From Allolobophora icterica (Eukaryota > Annelida > Clitellata > Crassiclitellata > Lumbricidae), in contig OY744617.1 in the NCBI GenBank assembly GCA_963556255.1, positions 26,326,871 to 26,390,870 on the forward strand: 64,000 nt of DNA, in the 5' to 3' direction. Position 1 is the first letter of the stretch. Every line of letters begins with the position of its first letter. Under the pieces are notes generated by a model. That model was not told the DNA's origin, did no database searches, and was given only the letters and a program-made list of their open reading frames with translations. This document shows positions 1-12,711 of this stretch, one piece after another. The position numbers and the translations under genes were made by a program.

Positions 1-2
1 CG

Positions 3-380
3 ATATGCAACACCTTCTTTGAGCACAAGGACTGCCACAAGTGGACGTGGAGAACAGGAGACAACAGGCACAAGAACATGATCGACTTGGTGCTCATCGG
101 GAAAAAATGGAAAGACTCGGTGCAGAACTGTCGGTCATTTCAGGGAGCGGACATAGGATCTGACCACAGGCTGGTAATCGCCAATATTATACTCAAATTT
201 AAAGCGCGCAAATCTACACCTCGAATTAAGAAACGCAACATCGAAAAATTGGTTGAAACGGAGACGGGGAACAGGTTCCGAGAGGAATTGAACAAGAACA
301 TGGAAGGACTCAACGGGATACAAGATCTAGACGCGAGGACAAATGGCCTTACCAAGGCAATACAAGAAGCTGGGCAATGA
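3..380 (+). pseudogene. LINE endonuclease fragment, cut by window edge
   Basis: The frame opens at the window edge with SICNTFFEHKD and continues through WTWRTGDNRHKN, the IDLVLI strand and GADIGSDHRLV. The SDH ending is the last catalytic motif of the exonuclease-endonuclease-phosphatase fold used by LINE retrotransposons. After it comes a basic linker (KARKSTPRIKKRN) and an acidic stretch, then a stop. The reverse transcriptase that should follow is absent. It has an Asn where other copies have Tyr (EELNKN versus EELYKN). Confidence 0.75.
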
Positions 381-584
381 AACCTCAATGAAATGCACGG
401 TCCGTTGTCAGGGCATCCAGTTGCGAAAGACAGGTCATAGCGAAGAACCAGATGATATGGACCAAACCCAAACCGCAGGCACATGCAAATGTTGCTCTGC
501 AGCAACGAAGAAGGCGGAGAGGAGCGGAATGGGAAGGCACAGAAGCTCTCAACGGATTCAGCAGTTGTTGTTCTTATTATTACT

Positions 585-743
585 TGGTATGCAGCATGGA
601 TTGAACAAAGACGATTGCAAATTGTATGAGGAGGTGCTCGGCCGTAATTTAGACGAACTTAAAGACATCATGCAACGCTCAGTGTCACTCAGGATGATAC
701 TCAACCAGATAAGGTCGAAGAAATGGAGCAGCATAGTGGTGTG
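585..743 (+). other. Block E, unidentified coding-like sequence (exemplar)
   Basis: The open frame reads MQHGLNKDDCKLYEEVLGRN, then LDELKDIMQRSVSLRMILNQ and a basic end. Charge pattern suggests an alpha-helical or coiled-coil protein, but I do not recognise it. It is preceded by TTATTATTACTTGGTATGCAG, which could be a splice acceptor. The same block recurs near 2117, 4477, 6008, 6854, 8668, 11029, 12559, 13404, 20421, 21953, 23470, 24106 and 31523, with Lys/Glu/Tyr variants at the sixth to eighth residues. Confidence 0.5.
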
Positions 744-1315
744 ACGGTGCAGAACTGTCGGTCATTTCAGGGAGCGGACATAGGATCTGACCACAGGCTG
801 GTAATCGCCAATATTATACTCAAATTTAAAGCGCGCAAATCTACACCTCGAATTAAGAAACGCAACATCGAAAAATTGGTTGAAACGGAGACGGGGAACA
901 GGTTCCGAGAGGAATTGTACAAGAACATGGAAGGACTCAACGGGATACAAGATCTAGACGCGAGGACAAATGGCCTTACCAAGGCAATACAAGAAGCTTG
1001 GCAATGAAACCTCAATGAAATGCACGGTCCGTTGTCAGGGCATCCAGTTGCGAAAGACAGGTCATAGCGAAGAACCAGATGATATGGACCAAACCCAAAC
1101 CGCAGGCACATGCAAATGTTGCTCTGCAGCAACGAAGAAGGCGGAGGAGCGGAATGGGAAGGCACAGAAGCTCTCAACGGATTCAGCAGTTGTTGTTCTT
1201 ATTATTATTTAGTGGTAGTAACATTTTTATTGGCAGTGCTATTATTATTAAGTTATATTCACTTGTTTTAAATTATTGAGCTGATGAACGTGACATTCCT
1301 GAAGTAGTTCAGAAA

Positions 1316-1909
1316 TTGTTTCAGTGTCATTTGCACCTTTCACACCTGATTGGTGTCAGTTTATCACATTTATATTGCGATTATTTAATTAAAGTCTTCG
1401 CAGCGGACTGGAATGCCAAAGTAGGCGGCGACAGAGAAGGATGGGAAAATGTGATGGGCCAATATGGCTACGGAGAACGAAACGAAAGAGGGGAGAGACT
1501 CCTCGAGTTCACTACGGATAACCAACTATCGATATGCAACACCTTCTTTGAGCACAAGGACTGCCACAAGTGGACGTGGAGAACAGGAGACAACAGGCAC
1601 AAGAACATGATCGACTTGGTGCTCATCGGGAAAAAATGGAAAGACTCGGTGCAGAACTGTCGGTCATTTCAGGGAGCGGACATAGGATCTGACCACAGGC
1701 TGGTAATCGCCAATATTATACTCAAATTTAAAGCGCGCAAATCTACACCTCGAATTAAGAAACGCAACATCGAAAAATTGGTTGAAACGGAGACGGGGAA
1801 CAGGTTCCGAGAGGAATTGTACAAGAACATGGAAGGACTCAACGGGATACAAGATCTAGACGCGAGGACAAATGGCCTTACCAAGGCAATACAAGAAGCT
1901 GGGCAATGA
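1316..1909 (+). pseudogene. LINE endonuclease C-terminal half (reference array copy)
   Basis: This open frame of 197 codons is the fullest form of blocks D(end)-A-B. The first ~28 residues (FQCHLHLSHLIGVSLSHL) are translation of the preceding block D, not transposon. From AADWNAKVGGD (the D-x-N catalytic strand) to GSDHRLV it matches the second half of a LINE endonuclease domain of the RTE/CR1 kind. The N-terminal half with the first catalytic Asn and Glu is missing, so nuclease activity is not expected. The linker ends TKAIQEAGQ and stops where block C begins. Clade assignment is uncertain without a search. Confidence 0.75.
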
Positions 1910-2846
1910 AACCTCAATGAAATGCACGGTCCGTTGTCAGGGCATCCAGTTGCGAAAGACAGGTCATAGCGAAGAACCAGATGATATGGACCAAACCCAA
2001 ACCGCAGGCACATGCAAATGTTGTTCTGCAGCAACGAAGAAGGCGGAGAGGAGCGGAATGGGAAGGCACAGAAGCTCTCAACGGATTCAGCAGTTGTTGT
2101 TCTTATTATTACTTGGTATGCAGCATGGATTGAACAAAGACGATTGCAAATTGTATGAGGAGGTGCTCGGCCGTAATTTAGACGAACTTAAAGACATCAT
2201 GCAACGCTCAGTGTCACTCAGGATGATACTCAACCAGATAAGGTCGAAGAAATGGAGCAGCATAGTAGTGTCACGGTGCAGAACTGTCGGTCATTTCAGG
2301 GAGCGGACATAGGATCTGACCACAGGCTGGTAATCGCCAATATTATACTCAAATTTAAAGCGCGCAAATCTACACCTCGAATTAAGAAACGCAACATCGA
2401 AAAATTGGTTGAAACGGAGACGGGGAACAGGTTCCGAGAGGAATTGTACAAGAACATGGAAGGACTCAACGGGATACAAGATCTAGACGCGAGGACAAAT
2501 GGCCTTACCAAGGCAATACAAGAAGCTGGGCAATGAAACCTCAATGAAATGCACGGTCCGTTGTCAGGGCATCCAGTTGCGAAAGACAGGTCATAGCGAA
2601 GAACCAGATGATATGGACCAAACCCAAACCGCAGGCACATGCAAATGTTGCTCTGCAGCAACGAAGAAGGCGGAGAGGAGAGGAATGGGAAGGCACAGAA
2701 GCTCTTAACGGATTCAGCAGTTGTTGTTCTTATTATTATTTAGTGGTAGTAACATTTTTATTGGCAGTGCTATTATTATTAAGTTATTTTCACTTGTTTT
2801 AAATTATTGAGCTGATGAACGAGACATTCCTGAAGTAGTTCAGAAA

Positions 2847-3389
2847 TTGTGTCAGTGTCATTTGCACCTTTCACACCTGATTGGTGTCAGTTTATCACAT
2901 TTATATTGCGATTATTTAATTAATGTCTTCGCAGCGGACTGGAATGCCAAAGTAGGCGGCGACAGAGAAGGATGGGAAAATGTGATGGGCCAATATGGCT
3001 ACGGAGAACGAAACGAAAGAGGGGAGAGACTCCTCGAGTTCACTACGGATAACCAACTATCGATATGCAACACCTTCTTTGAGCACAAGGACTGCCACAA
3101 GTGGACGTGGAGAACAGGAGACAACAGGCACAAGAACATGATCGACTTGGTGCTCATCGGGAAAAAATGGAAAGACTCGGTGCAGAACTGTCGGTCATTT
3201 CAGGGAGCGGACATAGGATCTGACCACAGTCTGGTAATCGCCAATATTATACTCAAATTTAAAGCGCGAAATCTACACCTCGAATTAAGAAACGCAACAT
3301 CGAAAAATTGGTTGAAACGGAGACGGGGAACAGGTTCCGAGAGGAATTGTACAAGAACATGGAAGGACTCAACGGGATACAAGATCTAG
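2847..3389 (+). pseudogene. LINE endonuclease fragment with frameshift
   Basis: This copy has one base missing at AAAGCGCGAAATC (near 3270). The frame leaves the basic linker just after KFKAR and ends in an unrelated tail. Ser replaces Arg in GSDHSLV. Downstream the block carries the deletion that fuses the linker to block C. Confidence 0.75.
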
Positions 3390-3676
3390 ACGCGAGGACA
3401 AATGGCCCTTACCAAGGCAATACAAGAAGCCGGGCCAGATGATATGGACCAAACCCAAACCGCAGGCACATTCAAATGTTGCTCTGCAGCAACGAAGAAG
3501 GCGGAGAGGAGCGGAAAGGAAGGCACAGAAGCTCTCAACGGATTCAGCAGTTGTTGTTCTTATTATTACTTAGTGGTAGTAACATTTTTATTGGCAGTGC
3601 TATTATTATTAAGTTATTTTCACTTGTTTTAAATTATTGAGCTGATGAACGTGACATTCCTGAAGTAGTTCAGAAA

Positions 3677-4270
3677 TTGTTTCAGTGTCATTTGCACCTT
3701 TCACACCTGATTGGTGTCAGTTTATCACATTTATATTGCGATTATTTAATTAAAGTCTTCGCAGCGGACTGGAATGCCAAAGTAGGCGGCGACAGAGAAG
3801 GATGGGAAAATGTGATGGGCCAATATGGCTACGGAGAACGAAACGAAAGAGGGGAGAGACTCCTCGAGTTCACTACGGATAACCAACTATCGATATGCAA
3901 CACCTTCTTTGAGCACAAGGACAGCCACAAGTGGACGTGGAGAACAGGAGACAACAGGCACAAGAACATGATCGACTTGGTGCTCATCGGGAAAAAATGG
4001 AAAGACTCGGTGCAGAACTGTCGGTCATTTCAGGGAGCGGACATAGGATCTGACCACAGGCTGGTAATCGCCAATATTATACTCAAATTTAAAGCGCGCA
4101 AATCTACACCTCGAATTAAGAAACGCAACATCGAAAAATTGGTTGAAACGGAGACGGGGAACAGGTTCCGAGAGGAATTGTACAAGAACATGGAAGGACT
4201 CAACGGGATACAAGATCTAGACGCGAGGACAAATGGCCTTACCAAGGCAATACAAGAAGCTGGGCAATGA
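3677..4270 (+). pseudogene. LINE endonuclease fragment
   Basis: The 197-codon frame is intact, with Ser in EHKDSHKW where most copies have Cys. The same variant recurs at +6551 bp. It is followed by C, E and a B-only copy carrying a one-base deletion in the A run near 4761. Confidence 0.75.
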
Positions 4271-5206
4271 AACCTCAATGAAATGCACGGTCCGTTGTCA
4301 GGGCATCCAGTTGCGAAAGACAGGTCATAGCGAAGAACCAGATGATATGGACCAAACCCAAACCGCAGGCACATGCAAATGTTGCTCTGCAGCAACGAAG
4401 AAGGCGGAGAGGAGAGGAATGGGAAGGCACAGAAGCTCTCAACGGATTCAGCAGTTGTTGTTCTTATTATTACTTGGTATGCAGCATGGATTGAACAAAG
4501 ACGATTGCAAATTGTATGAGGAGGTGCTCGGCCGTAATTTAGACGAACTTAAAGACATCATGCAACGCTCAGTGTCACTCAGGATGATACTCAACCAGAT
4601 AAGGTCGAAGAAATGGAGCAGCATAGTGGTGTGACGGTGCAGAACTGTCGGTCATTTCAGGGAGCGGACATAGGATCTGACCACAGGCTGGTAATCGCCA
4701 ATATTATACTCAAATTTAAAGCGCGCAAATCTACACCTCGAATTAAGAAACGCAACATCGAAAATTGGTTGAAACGGAGACGGGGAACAGGTTCCGAGAG
4801 GAATTGTACAAGAACATGGAAGGACTCAACGGGATACAAGATCTAGACGCGAGGACAAATGGCCTTACCAAGGCAATACAAGAAGCTGGGCAATGAAACC
4901 TCAATGAAATGCACGGTCCGTTGTCAGGGCATCCAGTTGCGAAAGACAGGTCATAGCGAAGAACCAGATGATATGGACCAAACCCAAACCGCAGGCACAT
5001 GCAAATGTTGCTCTGCAGCAACGAAGAAGGCGGAGAGGAGCGGAATGGGAAGGCACAGAAGCTCTTAACGGATTCAGCAGTTGTTGTTCTTATTATTATT
5101 TAGTGGTAGTAACATTTTTATTGGCAGTGCTATTATTATTAAGTTATATTCACTTGTTTTAAATTATTGAGCTGATGAACGAGACATTCCTGAAGTAGTT
5201 CAGAAA

Positions 5207-5749
5207 TTGTGTCAGTGTCATTTGCACCTTTCACACCTGATTGGTGTCAGTTTATCACATTTATATTGCGATTATTTAATTAATGTCTTCGCAGCGGACT
5301 GGAATGCCAAAGTAGGCGGCGACAGAGAAGGATGGGAAAATGTGATGGGCCAATATGGCTACGGAGAACGAAACGAAAGAGGGGAGAGACTCCTCGAGTT
5401 CACTACGGATAACCAACTATCGATATGCAACACCTTCTTTGAGCACAAGGACTGCCACAAGTGGACGTGGAGAACAGGAGACAACAGGCACAAGAACATG
5501 ATCGACTTGGTGCTCATCGGGAAAAAATGGAAAGACTCGGTGCAGAACTGTCGGTCATTTCAGGGAGCGGACATAGGATCTGACCACAGTCTGGTAATCG
5601 CCAATATTATACTCAAATTTAAAGCGCGCAAATCTACACCTCGAATTAAGAAACGCAACATCGAAAATTGGTTGAAACGGAGACGGGGAACAGGTTCCGA
5701 GAGGAATTGTACAAGAACATGGAAGGACTCAACGGGATACAAGATCTAG
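5207..5749 (+). pseudogene. LINE endonuclease fragment with frameshift
   Basis: One A is missing in the run CATCGAAAATTGG (near 5665). The linker frame shifts from IEKLVE to IENWLK and ends early after 180 codons. It carries GSDHSLV. Confidence 0.75.
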
Positions 5750-6160
5750 ACGCGAGGACAAATGGCCTTACCAAGGCAATACAAGAAGCTGGGCAATGAA
5801 ACCTCAATGAAATGCACGGTCCGTTGTCAGGGCATCCAGTTGCGAAAGACAGGTCATAGCGAAGAACCAGATGATATGGACCAAACCCAAACCGCAGGCA
5901 CATGCAAATGTTGCTCTGCAGCAACGAAGAAGGCGGAGAGGAGCGGAATGGGAAGGCACAGAAGCTCTCAACGGATTCAGCAGTTGTTGTTCTTATTATT
6001 ACTTAGTATGCAGCATGGATTGAACGAATACGATTGCAAATTGTATGAGGAGGTGCTCGGCCGTAATTTAGACGAACTTAAAGACATCATGCAACGCTCA
6101 GTGTCACTCAGGATGATACTCAACCAGATAAGGTCGAAGAAATGGAGCAGCATAGTGGTG

Positions 6161-6620
6161 TCCGTAGTGAACTCGAGGAGTCTCTCCCCTCTTTCGTTTC
6201 GTTCTCCGTAGCCATATTGGCCCATCACATTTTCCCATCCTTCTCTGTCGCCGCCTACTTTGGCATTCCAGTCCGCTGCGAAGACTTTAATTAAATAATC
6301 GCAATATAAATGTGATAAACTGACACCAATCAGGTGTGAAAGGTGCAAATGACACTGAAACAATTTCTGAACTACTTCAGGAATGTCACGTTCATCAGCT
6401 CAATAATTTAAAACAAGTGAAAATAACTTAATAATAATAGCACTGCCAATAAAAATGTTACTACCACTAAGTAATAATAAGAACAACAACTGCTGAATCC
6501 GTTGAGAGCTTCTGTGCCTTCCTTTCCGCTCCTCTCCGCCTTCTTCGTTGCTGCAGAGCAACATTTGAATGTGCCTGCGGTTTGGGTTTGGTCCATATCA
6601 TCTGGCCCGGCTTCTTGTAT
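6161..6620 (-). repeat. Inverted D-A block inside the array
   Basis: Reading this segment on the minus strand gives a short piece of deletion-type B-C', then D and the start of A, ending at the codons for EFTTD. It is joined on the left to block E (GTGGTG/TCCGTAG) and on the right to CACCTCGAATTAAG of block B. The first base and last base are placed where the orientation visibly flips. Confidence 0.85.
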
Positions 6621-7006
6621 CACCTCGAATTAAGAAACGCAATGAAACCTCAATGAAATGCACGGTCCGTTGTCAGGGCATCCAGTTGCGAAAGACAGGT
6701 CATAGCGAAGAACCAGATGATATGGACCAAACCCAAACCGCAGGCACATGCAAATGTTGCTCTGCAGCAACGAAGAAGGCGGAGAGGAGCGGAATGGGAA
6801 GGCACAGAAGCTCTCAACGGATTCAGCAGTTGTTGTTCTTATTATTACTTAGTATGCAGCATGGATTGAACGAATACGATTGCAAATTGTATGAGGAGGT
6901 GCTCGGCCGTAATTTAGACGAACTTAAAGACATCATGCAACGCTCAGTGTCACTCAGGATGATACTCAACCAGATAAGGTCGAAGAAATGGAGCAGCATA
7001 GTGGTG

Positions 7007-7466
7007 TCCGTAGTGAACTCGAGGAGTCTCTCCCCTCTTTCGTTTCGTTCTCCGTAGCCATATTGGCCCATCACATTTTCCCATCCTTCTCTGTCGCCGC
7101 CTACTTTGGCATTCCAGTCCGCTGCGAAGACTTTAATTAAATAATCGCAATATAAATGTGATAAACTGACACCAATCAGGTGTGAAAGGTGCAAATGACA
7201 CTGAAACAATTTCTGAACTACTTCAGGAATGTCACGTTCATCAGCTCAATAATTTAAAACAAGTGAAAATAACTTAATAATAATAGCACTGCCAATAAAA
7301 ATGTTACTACCACTAAGTAATAATAAGAACAACAACTGCTGAATCCGTTGAGAGCTTCTGTGCCTTCCTTTCCGCTCCTCTCCGCCTTCTTCGTTGCTGC
7401 AGAGCAACATTTGAATGTGCCTGCGGTTTGGGTTTGGTCCATATCATCTGGCCCGGCTTCTTGTAT
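7007..7466 (-). repeat. Inverted D-A block inside the array, second
   Basis: This is the same inverted segment 846 bp downstream with identical junctions, so the inversion arose once and was then duplicated together with a C-E stretch. Confidence 0.85.
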
Positions 7467-7822
7467 CACCTCGAATTAAGAAACGCAACATCGAAAAATT
7501 GGTTGAAACGGAGACGGGGAACAGGTTCCGAGAGGAATTGTACAAGAACATGGAAGGACTCAACGGGATACAAGATCTAGACGCGAGGACAAATGGCCTT
7601 ACCAAGGCAATACAAGAAGCCGGGCCAGATGATATGGACCAAACCCAAACCGCAGGCACATTCAAATGTTGCTCTGCAGCAACGAAGAAGGCGGAGAGGA
7701 GCGGAAAGGAAGGCACAGAAGCTCTCAACGGATTCAGCAGTTGTTGTTCTTATTATTACTTAGTGGTAGTAACATTTTTATTGGCAGTGCTATTATTATT
7801 AAGTTATTTTCACTTGTTTTAA
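7415..7822 (+). pseudogene. Short chimera of linker and hydrophobic tail
   Basis: The segment sits right after an inverted block. The frame joins reversed C sequence to the linker (RIKKRNIEKLVETE), then to deletion-type C (EAGPDDMDQTQ) and the hydrophobic tail LVVVTFLLAVLLLL. No endonuclease strands remain. It is an accident of the rearrangement, repeated at 13966. Confidence 0.6.
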
Positions 7823-7866
7823 ATTATTGAGCTGATGAACGTGACATTCCTGAAGTAGTTCAGAAA

Positions 7867-8460
7867 TTGTTTCAGTGTCATTTGCACCTTTCACACCTGA
7901 TTGGTGTCAGTTTATCACATTTATATTGCGATTATTTAATTAAAGTCTTCGCAGCGGACTGGAATGCCAAAGTAGGCGGCGACAGAGAAGGATGGGAAAA
8001 TGTGATGGGCCAATATGGCTACGGAGAACGAAACGAAAGAGGGGAGAGACTCCTCGAGTTCACTACGGATAACCAACTATCGATATGCAACACCTTCTTT
8101 GAGCACAAGGACTGCCACAAGTGGACGTGGAGAACAGGAGACAACAGGCACAAGAACATGATCGACTTGGTGCTCATCGGGAAAAAATGGAAAGACTCGG
8201 TGCAGAACTGTCGGTCATTTCAGGGAGCGGACATAGGATCTGACCACAGGCTGGTAATCGCCAATATTATACTCAAATTTAAAGCGCGCAAATCTACACC
8301 TCGAATTAAGAAACGCAACATCGAAAAATTGGTTGAAACGGAGACGGGGAACAGGTTCCGAGAGGAATTGTACAAGAACATGGAAGGACTCAACGGGATA
8401 CAAGATCTAGACGCGAGGACAAATGGCCTTACCAAGGCAATACAAGAAGCTGGGCAATGA
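7867..8460 (+). pseudogene. LINE endonuclease fragment
   Basis: This is the counterpart of the copy at 1316 in the second 6551-bp unit, same length and residues through the linker. The following C block ends early at HRSS because of a C-to-T change, and then E starts a separate frame at 8645. Confidence 0.75.
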
Positions 8461-9397
8461 AACCTCAATGAAATGCACGGTCCGTTGTCAGGGCATCCAG
8501 TTGCGAAAGACAGGTCATAGCGAAGAACCAGATGATATGGACCAAACCCAAACCGCAGGCACATGCAAATGTTGCTCTGCAGCAACGAAGAAGGCGGAGA
8601 GGAGAGGAATGGGAAGGCACAGAAGCTCTTAACGGATTCAGCAGTTGTTGTTCTTATTATTACTTGGTATGCAGCATGGATTGAACAAAGACGATTGCAA
8701 ATTGTATGAGGAGGTGCTCGGCCGTAATTTAGACGAACTTAAAGACATCATGCAACGCTCAGTGTCACTCAGGATGATACTCAACCAGATAAGGTCGAAG
8801 AAATGGAGCAGCATAGTAGTGTCACGGTGCAGAACTGTCGGTCATTTCAGGGAGCGGACATAGGATCTGACCACAGGCTGGTAATCGCCAATATTATACT
8901 CAAATTTAAAGCGCGCAAATCTACACCTCGAATTAAGAAACGCAACATCGAAAAATTGGTTGAAACGGAGACGGGGAACAGGTTCCGAGAGGAATTGTAC
9001 AAGAACATGGAAGGACTCAACGGGATACAAGATCTAGACGCGAGGACAAATGGCCTTACCAAGGCAATACAAGAAGCTGGGCAATGAAACCTCAATGAAA
9101 TGCACGGTCCGTTGTCAGGGCATCCAGTTGCGAAAGACAGGTCATAGCGAAGAACCAGATGATATGGACCAAACCCAAACCGCAGGCACATGCAAATGTT
9201 GCTCTGCAGCAACGAAGAAGGCGGAGAGGAGAGGAATGGGAAGGCACAGAAGCTCTTAACGGATTCAGCAGTTGTTGTTCTTATTATTATTTAGTGGTAG
9301 TAACATTTTTATTGGCAGTGCTATTATTATTAAGTTATTTTCACTTGTTTTAAATTATTGAGCTGATGAACGAGACATTCCTGAAGTAGTTCAGAAA

Positions 9398-10183
9398 TTG
9401 TGTCAGTGTCATTTGCACCTTTCACACCTGATTGGTGTCAGTTTATCACATTTATATTGCGATTATTTAATTAATGTCTTCGCAGCGGACTGGAATGCCA
9501 AAGTAGGCGGCGACAGAGAAGGATGGGAAAATGTGATGGGCCAATATGGCTACGGAGAACGAAACGAAAGAGGGGAGAGACTCCTCGAGTTCACTACGGA
9601 TAACCAACTATCGATATGCAACACCTTCTTTGAGCACAAGGACTGCCACAAGTGGACGTGGAGAACAGGAGACAACAGGCACAAGAACATGATCGACTTG
9701 GTGCTCATCGGGAAAAAATGGAAAGACTCGGTGCAGAACTGTCGGTCATTTCAGGGAGCGGACATAGGATCTGACCACAGTCTGGTAATCGCCAATATTA
9801 TACTCAAATTTAAAGCGCGCAAATCTACACCTCGAATTAAGAAACGCAACATCGAAAAATTGGTTGAAACGGAGACGGGGAACAGGTTCCGAGAGGAATT
9901 GTACAAGAACATGGAAGGACTCAACGGGATACAAGATCTAGACGCGAGGACAAATGGCCTTACCAAGGCAATACAAGAAGCCGGGCCAGATGATATGGAC
10001 CAAACCCAAACCGCAGGCACATTCAAATGTTGCTCTGCAGCAACGAAGAAGGCGGAGAGGAGCGGAAAGGAAGGCACAGAAGCTCTCAACGGATTCAGCA
10101 GTTGTTGTTCTTATTATTACTTAGTGGTAGTAACATTTTTATTGGCAGTGCTATTATTATTAAGTTATTTTCACTTGTTTTAA
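9398..10183 (+). pseudogene. Chimeric ORF: LINE endonuclease half fused to block C and hydrophobic tail (261 codons)
   Basis: One uninterrupted frame runs from block D (CQCHLHLSHLIG) through AADWNAKVGGD and GSDHSLV, the linker to TKAIQEAG, then PDDMDQTQTAGTFKCCSAATKK, and ends with a hydrophobic run LVVVTFLLAVLLLLSYFHLF at a stop. Fusion was made by a deletion of about 85 bp joining GAAGC of block B to CCGGGCCAGATGATATGG. The endonuclease half lacks the first catalytic residues. The tail could be a C-terminal membrane anchor or just translated 3'UTR. No promoter or splice evidence supports expression. I class it as pseudogene, though it is the longest open chimera in the array. Confidence 0.55.
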
Positions 10184-10227
10184 ATTATTGAGCTGATGAA
10201 CGTGACATTCCTGAAGTAGTTCAGAAA

Positions 10228-10821
10228 TTGTTTCAGTGTCATTTGCACCTTTCACACCTGATTGGTGTCAGTTTATCACATTTATATTGCGATTATTTAA
10301 TTAAAGTCTTCGCAGCGGACTGGAATGCCAAAGTAGGCGGCGACAGAGAAGGATGGGAAAATGTGATGGGCCAATATGGCTACGGAGAACGAAACGAAAG
10401 AGGGGAGAGACTCCTCGAGTTCACTACGGATAACCAACTATCGATATGCAACACCTTCTTTGAGCACAAGGACAGCCACAAGTGGACGTGGAGAACAGGA
10501 GACAACAGGCACAAGAACATGATCGACTTGGTGCTCATCGGGAAAAAATGGAAAGACTCGGTGCAGAACTGTCGGTCATTTCAGGGAGCGGACATAGGAT
10601 CTGACCACAGGCTGGTAATCGCCAATATTATACTCAAATTTAAAGCGCGCAAATCTACACCTCGAATTAAGAAACGCAACATCGAAAAATTGGTTGAAAC
10701 GGAGACGGGGAACAGGTTCCGAGAGGAATTGTACAAGAACATGGAAGGACTCAACGGGATACAAGATCTAGACGCGAGGACAAATGGCCTTACCAAGGCA
10801 ATACAAGAAGCTGGGCAATGA
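10228..10821 (+). pseudogene. LINE endonuclease fragment
   Basis: This is the counterpart of the 3677 copy with the same Ser (KDSHKW), supporting duplication of the whole 6551-bp unit. Confidence 0.75.
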
Positions 10822-11757
10822 AACCTCAATGAAATGCACGGTCCGTTGTCAGGGCATCCAGTTGCGAAAGACAGGTCATAGCGAAGAACCAGATGATATG
10901 GACCAAACCCAAACCGCAGGCACATGCAAATGTTGCTCTGCAGCAACGAAGAAGGCGGAGAGGAGAGGAATGGGAAGGCACAGAAGCTCTCAACGGATTC
11001 AGCAGTTGTTGTTCTTATTATTACTTGGTATGCAGCATGGATTGAACAAAGACGATTGCAAATTGTATGAGGAGGTGCTCGGCCGTAATTTAGACGAACT
11101 TAAAGACATCATGCAACGCTCAGTGTCACTCAGGATGATACTCAACCAGATAAGGTCGAAGAAATGGAGCAGCATAGTGGTGTGACGGTGCAGAACTGTC
11201 GGTCATTTCAGGGAGCGGACATAGGATATGACCACAGGCTGGTAATCGCCAATATTATACTCAAATTTAAAGCGCGCAAATCTACACCTCGAATTAAGAA
11301 ACGCAACATCGAAAATTGGTTGAAACGGAGACGGGGAACAGGTTCCGAGAGGAATTGTACAAGAACATGGAAGGACTCAACGGGATACAAGATCTAGACG
11401 CGAGGACAAATGGCCTTACCAAGGCAATACAAGAAGCTGGGCAATGAAACCTCAATGAAATGCACGGTCCGTTGTCAGGGCATCCAGTTGCGAAAGACAG
11501 GTCATAGCGAAGAACCAGATGATATGGACCAAACCCAAACCGCAGGCACATGCAAATGTTGCTCTGCAGCAACGAAGAAGGCGGAGAGGAGCGGAATGGG
11601 AAGGCACAGAAGCTCTTAACGGATTCAGCAGTTGTTGTTCTTATTATTATTTAGTGGTAGTAACATTTTTATTGGCAGTGCTATTATTATTAAGTTATAT
11701 TCACTTGTTTTAAATTATTGAGCTGATGAACGAGACATTCCTGAAGTAGTTCAGAAA

Positions 11758-12300
11758 TTGTGTCAGTGTCATTTGCACCTTTCACACCTGATTGGTGTCA
11801 GTTTATCACATTTATATTGCGATTATTTAATTAATGTCTTCGCAGCGGACTGGAATGCCAAAGTAGGCGGCGACAGAGAAGGATGGGAAAATGTGATGGG
11901 CCAATATGGCTACGGAGAACGAAACGAAAGAGGGGAGAGACTCCTCGAGTTCACTACGGATAACCAACTATCGATATGCAACACCTTCTTTGAGCACAAG
12001 GACTGCCACAAGTGGACGTGGAGAACAGGAGACAACAGGCACAAGAACATGATCGACTTGGTGCTCATCGGGAAAAAATGGAAAGACTCGGTGCAGAACT
12101 GTCGGTCATTTCAGGGAGCGGACATAGGATCTGACCACAGTCTGGTAATCGCCAATATTATACTCAAATTTAAAGCGCGCAAATCTACACCTCGAATTAA
12201 GAAACGCAACATCGAAAATTGGTTGAAACGGAGACGGGGAACAGGTTCCGAGAGGAATTGTACAAGAACATGGAAGGACTCAACGGGATACAAGATCTAG
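11758..12300 (+). pseudogene. LINE endonuclease fragment with frameshift
   Basis: This is the counterpart of the 5207 copy with the same missing A (near 12216) and the same early end. Confidence 0.75.
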
Positions 12301-12711
12301 ACGCGAGGACAAATGGCCTTACCAAGGCAATACAAGAAGCTGGGCAATGAAACCTCAATGAAATGCACGGTCCGTTGTCAGGGCATCCAGTTGCGAAAGA
12401 CAGGTCATAGCGAAGAACCAGATGATATGGACCAAACCCAAACCGCAGGCACATGCAAATGTTGCTCTGCAGCAACGAAGAAGGCGGAGAGGAGCGGAAT
12501 GGGAAGGCACAGAAGCTCTCAACGGATTCAGCAGTTGTTGTTCTTATTATTACTTAGTATGCAGCATGGATTGAACGAATACGATTGCAAATTGTATGAG
12601 GAGGTGCTCGGCCGTAATTTAGACGAACTTAAAGACATCATGCAACGCTCAGTGTCACTCAGGATGATACTCAACCAGATAAGGTCGAAGAAATGGAGCA
12701 GCATAGTGGTG

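Larger units (their letters stand above)
1316..7866 (+). repeat. 6551-bp higher-order repeat, copy 1
   Basis: The block order and private variants of this segment recur exactly 6551 bp downstream (landmarks 1316/7867, 2252/8803, 3677/10228, 5207/11758, 5977/12528). Boundaries are placed at matching landmarks; the true breakpoints are within homologous sequence and cannot be fixed by eye. It contains two inverted sub-blocks. Confidence 0.85.
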
